Shown piece by piece: positions 7,885 to 16,485 of a stretch of 64,000 nt of DNA; within the stretch, counting starts at the first letter, position 1, and every line of letters begins with the position of its first letter. Origin of the DNA: Bowmanella denitrificans (GTDB taxonomy: Bacteria; Pseudomonadota; Gammaproteobacteria; Enterobacterales; Alteromonadaceae). The position numbers were made by a program, and so were the translations under genes. Location of the stretch: positions 172,469 through 236,468 of the forward strand of contig NZ_BAAAEI010000021.1 of the NCBI RefSeq assembly GCF_039522935.1, given 5' to 3'. The notes below the pieces were generated by a model, which saw nothing but the letters and a program-made list of their open reading frames with translations, ran no database searches and was not told where the DNA came from.

Positions 7885-9072
7885 TTGCAGGCATCAAACT
7901 CCAAACAAAACAAAGCGTTGAATCTACGGCTGGTGCTGTCACATATCGCCACCCTTAGCCCTATATCCAGGGCAGAGATTGCCAAGATTACCGGCCTGAC
8001 CAAACAAACCATTACCAATATGGTGGATGAACTGCTGGCCGCTGATCTGGTCGCCGAGTTAGGCATCAAAAAAGAAGGAACCGTTGGTAAGCCATCCAAA
8101 ATGCTGGCCTTGTCAGGCAAAGGCACCTACAGCCTGGGCATCCGTGTATTTGCCCAGCACTGTCAGTTGGCCATGTATAACCTGACCAACGAAAAGCTCG
8201 GGCAATGTCAGATTGAACGTGGCGCGTCGCTGGAACATGGGTTGGAACTGGCTATGCAGGCACTGCTGGCCGACTATGCTGTAGAACCCGGTGACTTGCT
8301 GGGTATTGGCCTGAGTTTTGTTGATCAGTTTGACCATCAATATCCCAACCATCAGGCCAGACAGGATTTTACTCAACTGCTTGCTGACAAACTCAATCAA
8401 CCAGTGGTGCTGGAAACCACTGCCGCCGCCTGCGCCGCCTGCCATATGTTGCATGGCGAAGCCAGAGGCCTGAACAGCTTTGTATATATACACCTGGGTT
8501 TGCAGGTGGAATCGGCGGTGGTATTTGGTCGCCAGATTATGCTGGGTCACAATCAGCTCACCGGCGCCATGGGCGAAATTTTTGTCACACCGGAAACCAG
8601 TGACAAAGATGGAGAACTGGGCCGCCTTAACGATTTTGCTTCGCTGGACGCGTTACGCAGCCAGGCCCGTCAACCGCATATGGATTTGGTTGGCATGGCG
8701 GCTTTGCTGGACAGTCAGCCGCAGTTGGTAGACAAATGGCTGGAACAAGCTGCCGAACCTATGCGCATAGCTATTCATATGCTGGAGTCAGTGCTCAACA
8801 CCCAAACCATTATTTTTGGCGGTGATATCACGCCAGAGCTGCTGGATCTGCTGATTGCCAGGTTACGTCCGCTGATCCCATCCATATCCCAATACGGTGA
8901 ACGCGATGTACCCCGTATTCTCAAAACCCCCAATGTGCAGGACATTGCCTTAAGTGGTGTAGCCACCCTGCCCTTACACAGTGCCTTGGATATGCATCAG
9001 CCCTATGCTGCCCGCCTGCCGCAATTAGCCGAACTGACCACCAAGCAAGCTTTGTTGTTTGTAGCAAACTAG
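7885..9072 (+). CDS. ROK-family transcriptional repressor of the sugar operon
   Basis: 395 residues from a TTG start at 7885 (MQASNSKQNKALNLRLVLSH); no better ATG is seen before the HTH. Winged helix at ~10-75 with SRAEIAKITGLTKQTITNMV, typical of NagC/Mlc/XylR proteins. A ROK sugar-kinase-like domain follows, but GEIFVTPE and the region after it lack the usual CxCGxxGC zinc cluster, so zinc binding is doubtful. It diverges from the ABC-GH3 operon and probably represses it until the imported sugar binds. Confidence 0.85.
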   Translation: MQASNSKQNKALNLRLVLSHIATLSPISRAEIAKITGLTKQTITNMVDELLAADLVAELGIKKEGTVGKPSKMLALSGKGTYSLGIRVFAQHCQLAMYNLTNEKLGQCQIERGASLEHGLELAMQALLADYAVEPGDLLGIGLSFVDQFDHQYPNHQARQDFTQLLADKLNQPVVLETTAAACAACHMLHGEARGLNSFVYIHLGLQVESAVVFGRQIMLGHNQLTGAMGEIFVTPETSDKDGELGRLNDFASLDALRSQARQPHMDLVGMAALLDSQPQLVDKWLEQAAEPMRIAIHMLESVLNTQTIIFGGDITPELLDLLIARLRPLIPSISQYGERDVPRILKTPNVQDIALSGVATLPLHSALDMHQPYAARLPQLAELTTKQALLFVAN

Positions 9073-9177
9073 CACGAGCTGAGATTTGGCTTACCAGCCC
9101 GTATCTTATCGGGATGGCTTAGGTGTTTCTGTGTACATAAATTATAAATAATTAGTCATTTTAGACAGGAGAACCCT

Positions 9178-9642
9178 ATGCAGGTCCATGCCGCCGCCTT
9201 TTTACTGGGCACTGCTTTTTTACTGAATACTGTCACGCTAAACGCCCGGACAGATGAAAACCCATCGCCACAACAGCAGGTCTGGCAGGCCGAAACCGCC
9301 TTTGCGCAAAGTATGGCAAACAGAGATCTGCAAGCATTTGCCCGGTTTATTGCTGCTGAAGCGGTATTTTTTAACGGCAACAACGCGTCGACGGGGCGCG
9401 AGGAAATTGTCAGCCAGTGGCAAGGCTACTTTCAAGGGCCCGAGGCCCCTTTTTCCTGGGCACCTGAACAGGTTACGGTGCTGGCCTCAGGTACACTTGC
9501 TTATAGTAGCGGACCGGTTTACAACCAACAGGGTGAACGCTTTGCCACTTTTAATTCGGTTTGGCGACTGGAAGAAGACGGCCACTGGCGCGTTGTATTT
9601 GACAAGGGCACCCCCAGGTGCCCTGCGCCAGCAACGCAGTAA
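9178..9642 (+). CDS. Secreted SnoaL/DUF4440-like protein
   Basis: 154 residues behind AGGAG. A hydrophobic N-terminus (AAAFLLGTAFLLNTVTLNA) acts as signal peptide, so the product is periplasmic. The rest is an NTF2-like cone: VWQAETAFAQSMANRDLQAF, then TGREEIVSQW and a C-terminal strand pair ending HWRVVFDKGTP. DUF4440 proteins include ketosteroid-isomerase-like folds of unknown activity. It stands alone, convergent with the S9 peptidase. Confidence 0.75.
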   Translation: MQVHAAAFLLGTAFLLNTVTLNARTDENPSPQQQVWQAETAFAQSMANRDLQAFARFIAAEAVFFNGNNASTGREEIVSQWQGYFQGPEAPFSWAPEQVTVLASGTLAYSSGPVYNQQGERFATFNSVWRLEEDGHWRVVFDKGTPRCPAPATQ

Positions 9643-9704
9643 TGCGTCGTTCTGCTGCGCTGGGATCACCTATCTGTGACCCCAGTGTGGTACCTAAAGG
9701 CGTT

Positions 9705-11735
9705 CTATTTTTTGTAGCGCTCAAACCAGGCCAGGGTATGTTCAATTTTGGCAATCATTCTTGAAGGTTTACCGGCTATACCATGCGGCGCACCTGGCAC
9801 TCTGACCAGAACGGTATCCACCTTTTGTAGCTTCAACGCCTGATAAAACTGCTCTGACTCAGAAATGGGCGTACGCCTGTCCGCTTCACCGGTCATAATC
9901 AGCGATGGAGTTTTCACATTGCCCACCAGCGACAATGGCGAACGCTGCCAGTAGTGCTCAAGATTGTCCCAGGGCATACCAGGGAATTGATTGCGAATCT
10001 GACCAAGATAGCTGTCGGCAGTCAGTACCTTGCTGACCCAATTGATAACCGGTTTGGTAATGGCAGCGGCGTTAAATCTGTCGGTCAGGCCAATCGCATA
10101 GGCCGTGGCGATTCCCCCGGCAGAACCACCGGCAATAAACAGGTTGTTTTTATCAATAAACCCTTTGGCCAGCAGGGCATCGACGCCGGAATTATGGTCG
10201 GCAAAGTCTTCTTTGGAGCTGTATTTTCCATCCAGCAGCATGGCAAAACGTTCACCGTAAGACGTACTGCCTCTGTGGTTGGCATAAAACACCACATAAC
10301 CCTCTGCCGCATAGCGCTGCAACTCTGCTGCAAAGTGCGGTCCATAAGCCAGATGTGGGCCACCATGAATTTCCAGTAACAACGGGTATTGCTGGGCCGG
10401 GTCAAACCCCGGCGGGGTAATGTACCAGCCCTGGATTTTTTCGCCGTCAAAGGACGAGGCATATTCAATCTCGTGGACCTGACCAAGTTCCTTGTGGCTG
10501 AGCAGATCATCGTTCAACGCGGTTAACTGGCGTTGTTTGCCCTTATACAGATACCCTAAATCGGCAGGACGCTGGGCGGTGCCGAGGGTAAAGGCAATGG
10601 CACCATTGTCCGCCAGACTGAAACGCCCGCTGATGTAAGGCCTTCCCAAGCTGGTACCTGATAACTCGTCAGTCAGTTCCTTGAGTTTACCCGCCAAACT
10701 CAACTCGGCCAGTTTACGCTTGCCGTTATCGTCATACTGTATCACCAGATTACGGCTGCCCTGCCACTGTACATCGTCCACAGACCGGTCCAGTTTATCG
10801 GTCAAGATCTTCGGCGAGTCCTCTCCCCATTTCAGCAATGCAACCCGGCTGGTGTTATAAGGAACAGGTTCATTCCCTTCTTGCAAATAAGTCAGATACT
10901 TACCGTCGGCACTGAACATCGGCTGGCGCTCACTGCCAGGCTGCTGAGTGACAGCGGTGATATTACCCGACTGTAAATCTACCTGATGAATGTCGGCTTC
11001 GCCGGTCTGGTACTCCCAATCGGGGTTAAAATTAGCGGAAAACAACAGGGCCTGGCCGTCCGGACGCCAGGCCAGCGGACCATAATGCTGAAATTCCCCC
11101 TGCGTCAGTTGTCTGGGGGTGCCACCACTGGCCGGAATAACAAAAACCTGTTTAAAAGCCGGCTCCAGTAAGCCACGTCCATCGGCCTGATAGCGGACCT
11201 TGTCAACAATAATAGGCTCTTCAGACCATTTGGCTCCCTTGGGCTTGCTGATTCGCTTCACTGATTTGGCATAATCAGACTTGCCCTGAGGTACATCCAT
11301 GGTAAACGCCAGCCATTTACCATCAGGAGACCAGCTAATATCACTGACACCTTTTTGCAACTGAGTCAGTACCGCACTTTTATCTTCATCCAGCCAATAA
11401 AGGTGTAATTGTCTGCTGCCACTGGCATCTGACACATAGGCCAGTTTTTTTCCATCCGGTGACCAGCGAGGTTGGCTGTATTGGTGACCATCTGCCAGCA
11501 GGGGCACATTGCTTTGCTTATCGAGGTCAAATAACCATACACTGCTGCGATGGCCGTCGGTCATAATGTCATAACCACTGCGTACATAGGCAATATGTCC
11601 GCCATCGTGGCTTATCTGCACATCACTGGCATACTCCAGTTCGAAAATATCCTCGGCACTGAATTTGTTGTTTTGCGCCATAGACTGACTGGCCATCAGC
11701 ATGGTCGCTAGCAGCAGGCTGGTTGTTTTTATCAT
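9705..11735 (-). CDS. S9-family prolyl oligopeptidase / acyl-aminoacyl peptidase
   Basis: 676 residues with signal peptide MIKTTSLLLATMLMASQSMA. Residues ~30-380 are TolB-like beta-propeller repeats with RWSPDGKKLAYVSD-type motifs. The C-terminal alpha/beta hydrolase has the oxyanion-region HGGPH, nucleophile Ser near residue 537 in GGSAGG, an Asp in GEADRRTP and the His in APHG. Such exported enzymes remove short or N-blocked peptides in the periplasm. Monocistronic; the shortened palindromic repeat at 11836 is ~100 bp upstream. Confidence 0.92.
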   Translation of the reverse strand: MIKTTSLLLATMLMASQSMAQNNKFSAEDIFELEYASDVQISHDGGHIAYVRSGYDIMTDGHRSSVWLFDLDKQSNVPLLADGHQYSQPRWSPDGKKLAYVSDASGSRQLHLYWLDEDKSAVLTQLQKGVSDISWSPDGKWLAFTMDVPQGKSDYAKSVKRISKPKGAKWSEEPIIVDKVRYQADGRGLLEPAFKQVFVIPASGGTPRQLTQGEFQHYGPLAWRPDGQALLFSANFNPDWEYQTGEADIHQVDLQSGNITAVTQQPGSERQPMFSADGKYLTYLQEGNEPVPYNTSRVALLKWGEDSPKILTDKLDRSVDDVQWQGSRNLVIQYDDNGKRKLAELSLAGKLKELTDELSGTSLGRPYISGRFSLADNGAIAFTLGTAQRPADLGYLYKGKQRQLTALNDDLLSHKELGQVHEIEYASSFDGEKIQGWYITPPGFDPAQQYPLLLEIHGGPHLAYGPHFAAELQRYAAEGYVVFYANHRGSTSYGERFAMLLDGKYSSKEDFADHNSGVDALLAKGFIDKNNLFIAGGSAGGIATAYAIGLTDRFNAAAITKPVINWVSKVLTADSYLGQIRNQFPGMPWDNLEHYWQRSPLSLVGNVKTPSLIMTGEADRRTPISESEQFYQALKLQKVDTVLVRVPGAPHGIAGKPSRMIAKIEHTLAWFERYKK

Positions 11736-11835
11736 ATTTGAATCTCACAGGTTGCTTTGTTACTTACCATAAAAATAATTGTCCGGGTGAACAAGCCCCG
11801 ACAGGTTCAAGGCTGCAGATTTCGCGCCCGGTAGC

Positions 11836-11986
11836 TAAGAGCGTGTTGACCTACTGAGTATGATTTTGCAGCAGTTTGTGAGCCCTTTATACAAGGCAGC
11901 GCGAACGCGGAGTAGTGATTCTACATGAGTGAGTAGAAGAGGCTGGATTTGCACAAAATCTATACTTAAAAGGTCAACAGGCTCTA
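11836..11986 (-). repeat. Deleted copy of the palindromic MITE-like element
   Basis: Ends are imperfect versions of the 25-bp terminal inverted repeat seen at 47426-47697: the left end (11836-11860) has 2 mismatches and the right end (11963-11986) has 2 mismatches and one missing base. The interior matches the larger element in reverse orientation (for example CTTTATACAAGGCAGCGCGA and GATTCTACATGAGTGAGTA) but lacks ~120 bp from its middle. It lies between the S9 peptidase and pqiA, with its right end ~60 bp before pqiA. Open frames across it are shadows. Confidence 0.85.
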
Positions 11987-12046
11987 ATGCCTCGGCTTTA
12001 TGCTTAGCCATCAGAAAATTCAAGCACTTGCACACCCAGACCGAGG

Positions 12047-13231
12047 ATGATTACACTGGCAACACGACCCATTGGGCTTATCTTCCCTATGCCAGCATCC
12101 ATATCCAGCCGCTGCCCGGAATGCGACCTTAAGGTGCATATCCCTGCCCTGGCGCATCGGCAGCGAGCCATCTGCCCGCGCTGCGGTTACATGCTGAGCC
12201 AGTATCGGCATCTGGCTACAGATAAAATACTGGCATTTAGCTTGGCGGGACTGTGTTTTCTGCTGGCGTCGCTGCCGTTTGATTTTATGATTTTCGATTT
12301 ACGTGGCCAGTTTCAGGCCATGAGCATTCCACTTAGCATCAGTACTTTGGTTGATCAGGAGTATATGCTGTTAGCGGTGCTGCAGATCCTGGCCATTTAT
12401 GTCGTCCCCGGCTGTATTTTACTCGGTCTGTGTTATCTGGCGGTATTTATCCGGGCAGAGCAATATCCACCCAGAGGAGCCTGGGTCAAAAAACTGATAT
12501 TTACCCTGCTGCCCTGGAGCATGGCGGAGATATTCTTTATCGGCGCGCTGATTAGTCTGGTAAAGATGCAATCCATTGCCGATATTGAACTCGGCATGTC
12601 GTTCTACGCCTATTTACTCTTTACCCTTTGTCTGGTCACGGTGTTGCTGTATTTGGATGAATTTCAGCTCACCAGGCAACTTCGGCTGTTGGGTGAAAAT
12701 CGCTGGCAATCGGCCAGACGCATCCCCCCTTGCAGGCATAAGACGGTACAGCGCACCTGGGCATTGCTGGCGGCATCGGTGATCTTATACATTCCTGCCA
12801 ACCTATTCCCTATTATGACCACTATGCTGCTGGGCAAAGAGGATCCCAACACCATATTGGGTGGTGTTGTTACCTTATGGCGGGGTGGCTCTTATCCCAT
12901 TGCCGTGATCATCTTTGTCGCCAGCCTGCTGATCCCCATCGCCAAACTGATTGTCCTGGCCTGGCTCAACTACAGTATCCAGCGTAACAGTCCTGGTTTA
13001 CGTACCTGGCGCACCAGGTTATACCGTATTACCGACTTTATCGGCCGCTGGTCGATGATCGATGTATTCGTGGTGGCCATACTGGTCAGCCTGGTACAAC
13101 TGGGTAATACCATGGCAGTGTACCCAGGCCCTGCAGCAATGGCTTTTTCAGGCGTAGTATTGCTCACCATGCTGGCGGCCAATAGTTTCGATGCAAGATT
13201 GATATGGAACCATCAACAAGATGACAGATAA
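12047..13231 (+). CDS. pqiA: PqiA-type inner-membrane protein
   Basis: 394 residues, or 380 if the ATG at 12089 is used; neither has a well-spaced ribosome binding site. It has an N-terminal zinc ribbon (CPEC ... CPRCGY), then two PqiA domains of about four membrane helices each, the second with YIPANLFPIMTTMLLGK and GRWSMIDVFVVAILVSLVQLG. PqiA works with the MCE protein PqiB and lipoprotein PqiC in lipid transport between inner and outer membrane. The second domain lacks the second zinc ribbon of E. coli PqiA (only one cysteine, in RIPPCRH). Overlaps pqiB by 11 bases. Confidence 0.9.
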   Translation: MITLATRPIGLIFPMPASISSRCPECDLKVHIPALAHRQRAICPRCGYMLSQYRHLATDKILAFSLAGLCFLLASLPFDFMIFDLRGQFQAMSIPLSISTLVDQEYMLLAVLQILAIYVVPGCILLGLCYLAVFIRAEQYPPRGAWVKKLIFTLLPWSMAEIFFIGALISLVKMQSIADIELGMSFYAYLLFTLCLVTVLLYLDEFQLTRQLRLLGENRWQSARRIPPCRHKTVQRTWALLAASVILYIPANLFPIMTTMLLGKEDPNTILGGVVTLWRGGSYPIAVIIFVASLLIPIAKLIVLAWLNYSIQRNSPGLRTWRTRLYRITDFIGRWSMIDVFVVAILVSLVQLGNTMAVYPGPAAMAFSGVVLLTMLAANSFDARLIWNHQQDDR

Positions 13232-14873
13232 CAATATAGCGACCCAAGCCCGCGTAGAGCCGGTAACCAGTTGGTCTAAGGTCTGGCTTATCCCCCTGAT
13301 AGCGCTGGGGGTTGGTGTGTGGATGGTTTATCAGCAACTCAGCCAGCAAGGCCCTGTGGTACAGATAGAGTTTCGTTCAGCCGAAGGCCTGGAGCCGGGA
13401 AAAACCAAAATTCGCGCCCGTGATGTCGAAGTCGGTCTGGTCAAGGAGATCACCCTGGCAAAAGATCTATCCAGTGTGATTGTCACCGCCAGAATGACCG
13501 CTGATGCCGATCCGCTGCTAACCCAGGACGCTAACTTCTGGGTGGTTACACCAAAAGTCAGCCTGAGCGGCATTTCAGGCTTGTCGACGCTATTGTCCGG
13601 CGCCTACATCAAATTGGAACCGGGCAACAGCCCCCAGCGTAGTGTCAGGTTCAAAGGGCTGGATACACCGCCGCTAACCCCGGCAGGCGCCCCGGGCTTA
13701 CACCTGACTCTGTCCAGCGGACAGGATTTTGCCTATGCGGCTGGCGACCCGATTATTTATAAAGGGCTGGAAGTGGGGAAAATCGATCATGTGCACTTCA
13801 ATGTGGCCGAGCGCACCGTGTATTACAATGCCTTTATCCAGGCGCCTTATAATAAACTGGTGACCAGCAACAGCAGGTTCTGGAACGCCAGTGGGGTTAA
13901 AATGGACCTTAGCGCAGAAGGGCTCAGTATTCAGGCCGGAAATTTACAAACACTGCTGACTAACGGCGTCACCTTTGGTGTACCGGCTCATTTACCGCAG
14001 GGCGAAGTGATTACCGAACGCACCTACTTTAAAGTTTACCCGGATTACGAGCAGGCCACTGCGCCTGATTTCCAGTACAGCCAGGAATACCTACTGTTGC
14101 TGGAAGATTCGGTCAAAGGGTTATTCCCCGGCGCCCCTGTCACCTACCGTGGACTGAATATAGGTAAAGTGCTGGCGGTCAATTTGCCCCTTGAGCAACA
14201 ACCCGCTTACCTTGAACCTCAGTACCAGATCCCAGTACTGATTTCCCTTTATCCAGGTCAGATAGGCTTAAGTGACAACCTTGTGGGCAAACAAAAACTG
14301 GATGAAAAAATGGACCTGTGGATACAGGATGGACTGCACGCTTCACTTGGCAATGGCAATTTGTTAACCGGCAAACAGCTTATCGAACTGACTTACGCAC
14401 CATCGTCGGCACGCCATAATGACCTGGTCAGTTTACAGAATTATCGGGTTATCCCCAGTGTTTCCGGTGAACTATCACAACTGACCGAGAAGTTCTCAGC
14501 GCTGCTGGATAAGTTTAACCATTTGCCCCTGCAGGAACTGGCTGAAAACGCCAGTGATATGCTGGGCACCAGTGCCCAGACCATGGTGGAGATACGCACT
14601 AGTTTACAGGCGATGCAGGGATTACTGGCGGAATTACAAGACAAGCAACTGGTTGAACAGCTAAGGGCCACGTTAGCCAGCTTGGAACAACTCGCGGCTG
14701 ATTTTGCCGATGGTTCCACCAGCCAGGGGGAATTGCAACGTACCTTACAACAAATTCAGCGCACCCTGCAGCAAAGCCAGCCACTATTGCAACAGTTGAA
14801 CCAAACCCCCAACAGTCTGATATTTTCAGGCCAGGGTGACGAGTCACAGCCCAGGGCGACAGGAGCCAATTAA
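13221..14873 (+). CDS. pqiB: PqiB-type MCE-domain protein
   Basis: 550 residues. One N-terminal membrane helix (WLIPLIALGVGVWMVYQQLS), then three MCE domains: ~45-140 (VVQIEFRSAEGLEPGKTKIR), ~160-260 (FAYAAGDPIIYKGLEVGKID) and ~280-400 (SVKGLFPGAPVTYRGLNIGK). A long helical C-terminus follows (~430-540). In E. coli PqiB the MCE rings stack and this helical part forms a needle spanning the periplasm for lipid movement. Central member of pqiABC, overlapping both neighbours. Confidence 0.93.
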   Translation: MTDNNIATQARVEPVTSWSKVWLIPLIALGVGVWMVYQQLSQQGPVVQIEFRSAEGLEPGKTKIRARDVEVGLVKEITLAKDLSSVIVTARMTADADPLLTQDANFWVVTPKVSLSGISGLSTLLSGAYIKLEPGNSPQRSVRFKGLDTPPLTPAGAPGLHLTLSSGQDFAYAAGDPIIYKGLEVGKIDHVHFNVAERTVYYNAFIQAPYNKLVTSNSRFWNASGVKMDLSAEGLSIQAGNLQTLLTNGVTFGVPAHLPQGEVITERTYFKVYPDYEQATAPDFQYSQEYLLLLEDSVKGLFPGAPVTYRGLNIGKVLAVNLPLEQQPAYLEPQYQIPVLISLYPGQIGLSDNLVGKQKLDEKMDLWIQDGLHASLGNGNLLTGKQLIELTYAPSSARHNDLVSLQNYRVIPSVSGELSQLTEKFSALLDKFNHLPLQELAENASDMLGTSAQTMVEIRTSLQAMQGLLAELQDKQLVEQLRATLASLEQLAADFADGSTSQGELQRTLQQIQRTLQQSQPLLQQLNQTPNSLIFSGQGDESQPRATGAN

Positions 14874-15430
14874 TGCGATTTTTAAGTTTGAGCATCGTCT
14901 TATTGATATCGGCCTGCAGCAGCGCGCCACCTGCTATTCAGTATTACTTGCTGGCACCCCCCGCGGCACCAACTATACAATCGGATAATCAATCAAAAAC
15001 CATGCGTTTAAGCTTGTTACCACTGCCAGACTATTTACAGCAAGACGGCCTGGTAATGCGCACCACAACCGGACAATTACAGGTGTCCCGTCAACATCTG
15101 TGGGCGCAAAGTTTACAACGCAGCATGCCCATGACACTGGCTGATGCATTGAACGCTAAAGGCAAAACCAGATTTATCACCAGTGCAGAGCCACAGGTAA
15201 AGATGACCGAAGATGAGTTGAGAATACAGATTCGTCATTTGCTCATCGATCAGCAACAGGGGGTTGTGCTGCAGGCGCGCTACTGGCACCTAGACGGCAA
15301 TGGACAAGTAAAAGACCAGCAAGACTTCTTTGCCAGTGCCCCCTTAGAGGCCGACGGATACCCTCATGCTGTTGCACAAATGCATGGGCTATTGGAAAAG
15401 TTGGCGCAACACATTCTCCAACAGCTTTGA
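14873..15430 (+). CDS. pqiC: PqiC-type outer-membrane lipoprotein
   Basis: 185 residues. Lipobox LISAC at 11-15 with acylated Cys15; ABC-type transport auxiliary lipoprotein fold (YYLLAPPAAP, then LPLPDYLQQDGLVMRT). PqiC is thought to be the outer-membrane partner of the PqiB needle. Its ATG overlaps the pqiB stop by one base (TAATG), so translation is probably coupled. Confidence 0.88.
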   Translation: MRFLSLSIVLLISACSSAPPAIQYYLLAPPAAPTIQSDNQSKTMRLSLLPLPDYLQQDGLVMRTTTGQLQVSRQHLWAQSLQRSMPMTLADALNAKGKTRFITSAEPQVKMTEDELRIQIRHLLIDQQQGVVLQARYWHLDGNGQVKDQQDFFASAPLEADGYPHAVAQMHGLLEKLAQHILQQL

Positions 15431-15471
15431 TACAATCGCCTTCGGACTGTTTAATCAATGGGGAAAGAGCA

Positions 15472-16053
15472 ATGTCTGACCAGCAGCAACCCACCAATTT
15501 TTTGCAGGCGATGGCCGATGTCGTGCCGATAAAACACGATGACAAAGTGACCCATATTGGTCCCTCTTCAGCTACGCTGGCGCAGTCTCTGAAACGCCAG
15601 GCACTGGAAAAACAATTGCAGCAGGATGGCAACTACCTGAGTGTCGAGAAGGTCGAGCCCCTGGATCCTTACGATTTTCTCGATTACAAAAAAGACGGAG
15701 TGCAGGAAGGCGTGCACAAGAAACTGCGTCTCGGCCAATACCAGATTGATGAAGTACTGAACCTGCAAATGCAGCGCATTGAGTCAGCCCGGCACAATTT
15801 GTTTGAAACCCTGATGCAGGCACACCGTAGAGGCTTACGTACTCTGCTTATCCAGCACGGCCTGGGACTACACAGCAAACCTTTCCCGGCCTTATTGAAA
15901 AGCTATGTGAATCAGTGGTTGAGGCAAATTCCGGAAGTATTGGCCTTTCATACAGCGCAAAAATACCACGGCGGCCTGGCAGCCACCTACGTGCTACTGA
16001 AAAAAAGCGAACAACAGCGCCTGGTTAACCGTGAACGTCACCAGAAACGCTAA
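15472..16053 (+). CDS. Smr-domain protein, SmrA-like
   Basis: 193 residues. Start at 15472 (GGGGAAAG 3 bases upstream), not 15427. The N-terminal half is charged and partly helical; the C-terminal Smr domain has RRGLRTLLIQHGLGLHSK and EVLAFHTAQKYHGGLAATYV. Small Smr proteins are DNA or RNA nicking endonucleases related to the MutS2 C-terminus. The usual DLHG motif is replaced by VLNLQMQRIE, so activity is uncertain. Follows pqiC by 41 bases, possibly the same transcript. Confidence 0.82.
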   Translation: MSDQQQPTNFLQAMADVVPIKHDDKVTHIGPSSATLAQSLKRQALEKQLQQDGNYLSVEKVEPLDPYDFLDYKKDGVQEGVHKKLRLGQYQIDEVLNLQMQRIESARHNLFETLMQAHRRGLRTLLIQHGLGLHSKPFPALLKSYVNQWLRQIPEVLAFHTAQKYHGGLAATYVLLKKSEQQRLVNRERHQKR

Positions 16054-16168
16054 TCTGCACCATTGCAGGTGCCGCATCGGCCCTGGCACCAAAGAATGCG
16101 GTGACGACCATAATGATCACCGCAAACAACACGCCTGCCAGGCCAAAACCTCTCGATGAGCGATTCAT
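16025..16168 (-). CDS. Possible 47-residue membrane or secreted peptide
   Basis: ATG 16168 to TAA 16025, overlapping the 3' end of the Smr gene by 29 bases on the other strand. The product has a basic start (MNRSSRG), one hydrophobic stretch (FGLAGVLFAVIIMVVTAFFG) and a short tail. The ribosome binding site is weak (CAGAGACAG). The protein shape is plausible for a one-helix peptide or signal peptide, but no family is recognised and it may be spurious. Confidence 0.3.
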   Translation of the reverse strand: MNRSSRGFGLAGVLFAVIIMVVTAFFGARADAAPAMVQISVSGDVHG

Positions 16169-16453
16169 AAACTGTCTCTGTTATTATTTTTTCTGTCTAC
16201 AAATCCTTGCTCGACTCAGCGTCTATCGCGGTACTTCCTTTTCCACCAAAACTAGCTAACAGCTGACTCTTATTTCGCATTCGGGTAATCGCGGATTACA
16301 CTTAGTTACGAAACGGTACAAATACTAAACACAGTTTTTTTATTTAACAACAGCTTAAGTAAAAAAATATGAATAAATCGGGAAAAAGTCGGGATTTTTG
16401 CGCCCAACCTAGCTCAAACGCATCATTTCGGTAAAATTTTCTGCAAGATCAAA
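16169..16453. other. Intergenic stretch without a gene
   Basis: AT-rich DNA between the Smr gene and purL, both of whose 3' ends point into it. No open frame of note and no recognisable RNA family. It holds the possible promoter of the 47-residue frame and ends at the purL terminator. Confidence 0.5.
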
Positions 16454-16479
16454 GCAAAAACGGACCCGAAGGTCCGTTT
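16454..16479 (-). terminator. purL intrinsic terminator
   Basis: Minus strand: AAACGGACC and GGTCCGTTT form a 9-bp perfect stem closed by a TTCG loop, followed by a T-run, 7 bases after the purL stop codon. Confidence 0.9.
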
Positions 16480-16485
16480 ATTCAT

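Noticed and set aside
9661..9684. Hairpin TGGGATCAC/GTGACCCCA between convergent genes
   Set aside because: Good stem with one mismatch but no T-run on either side; not called as a terminator.
11835..12132. Frames on both strands across the shortened palindromic element
   Set aside because: They follow the repeat arms; their sequence is explained by the element, not by coding.
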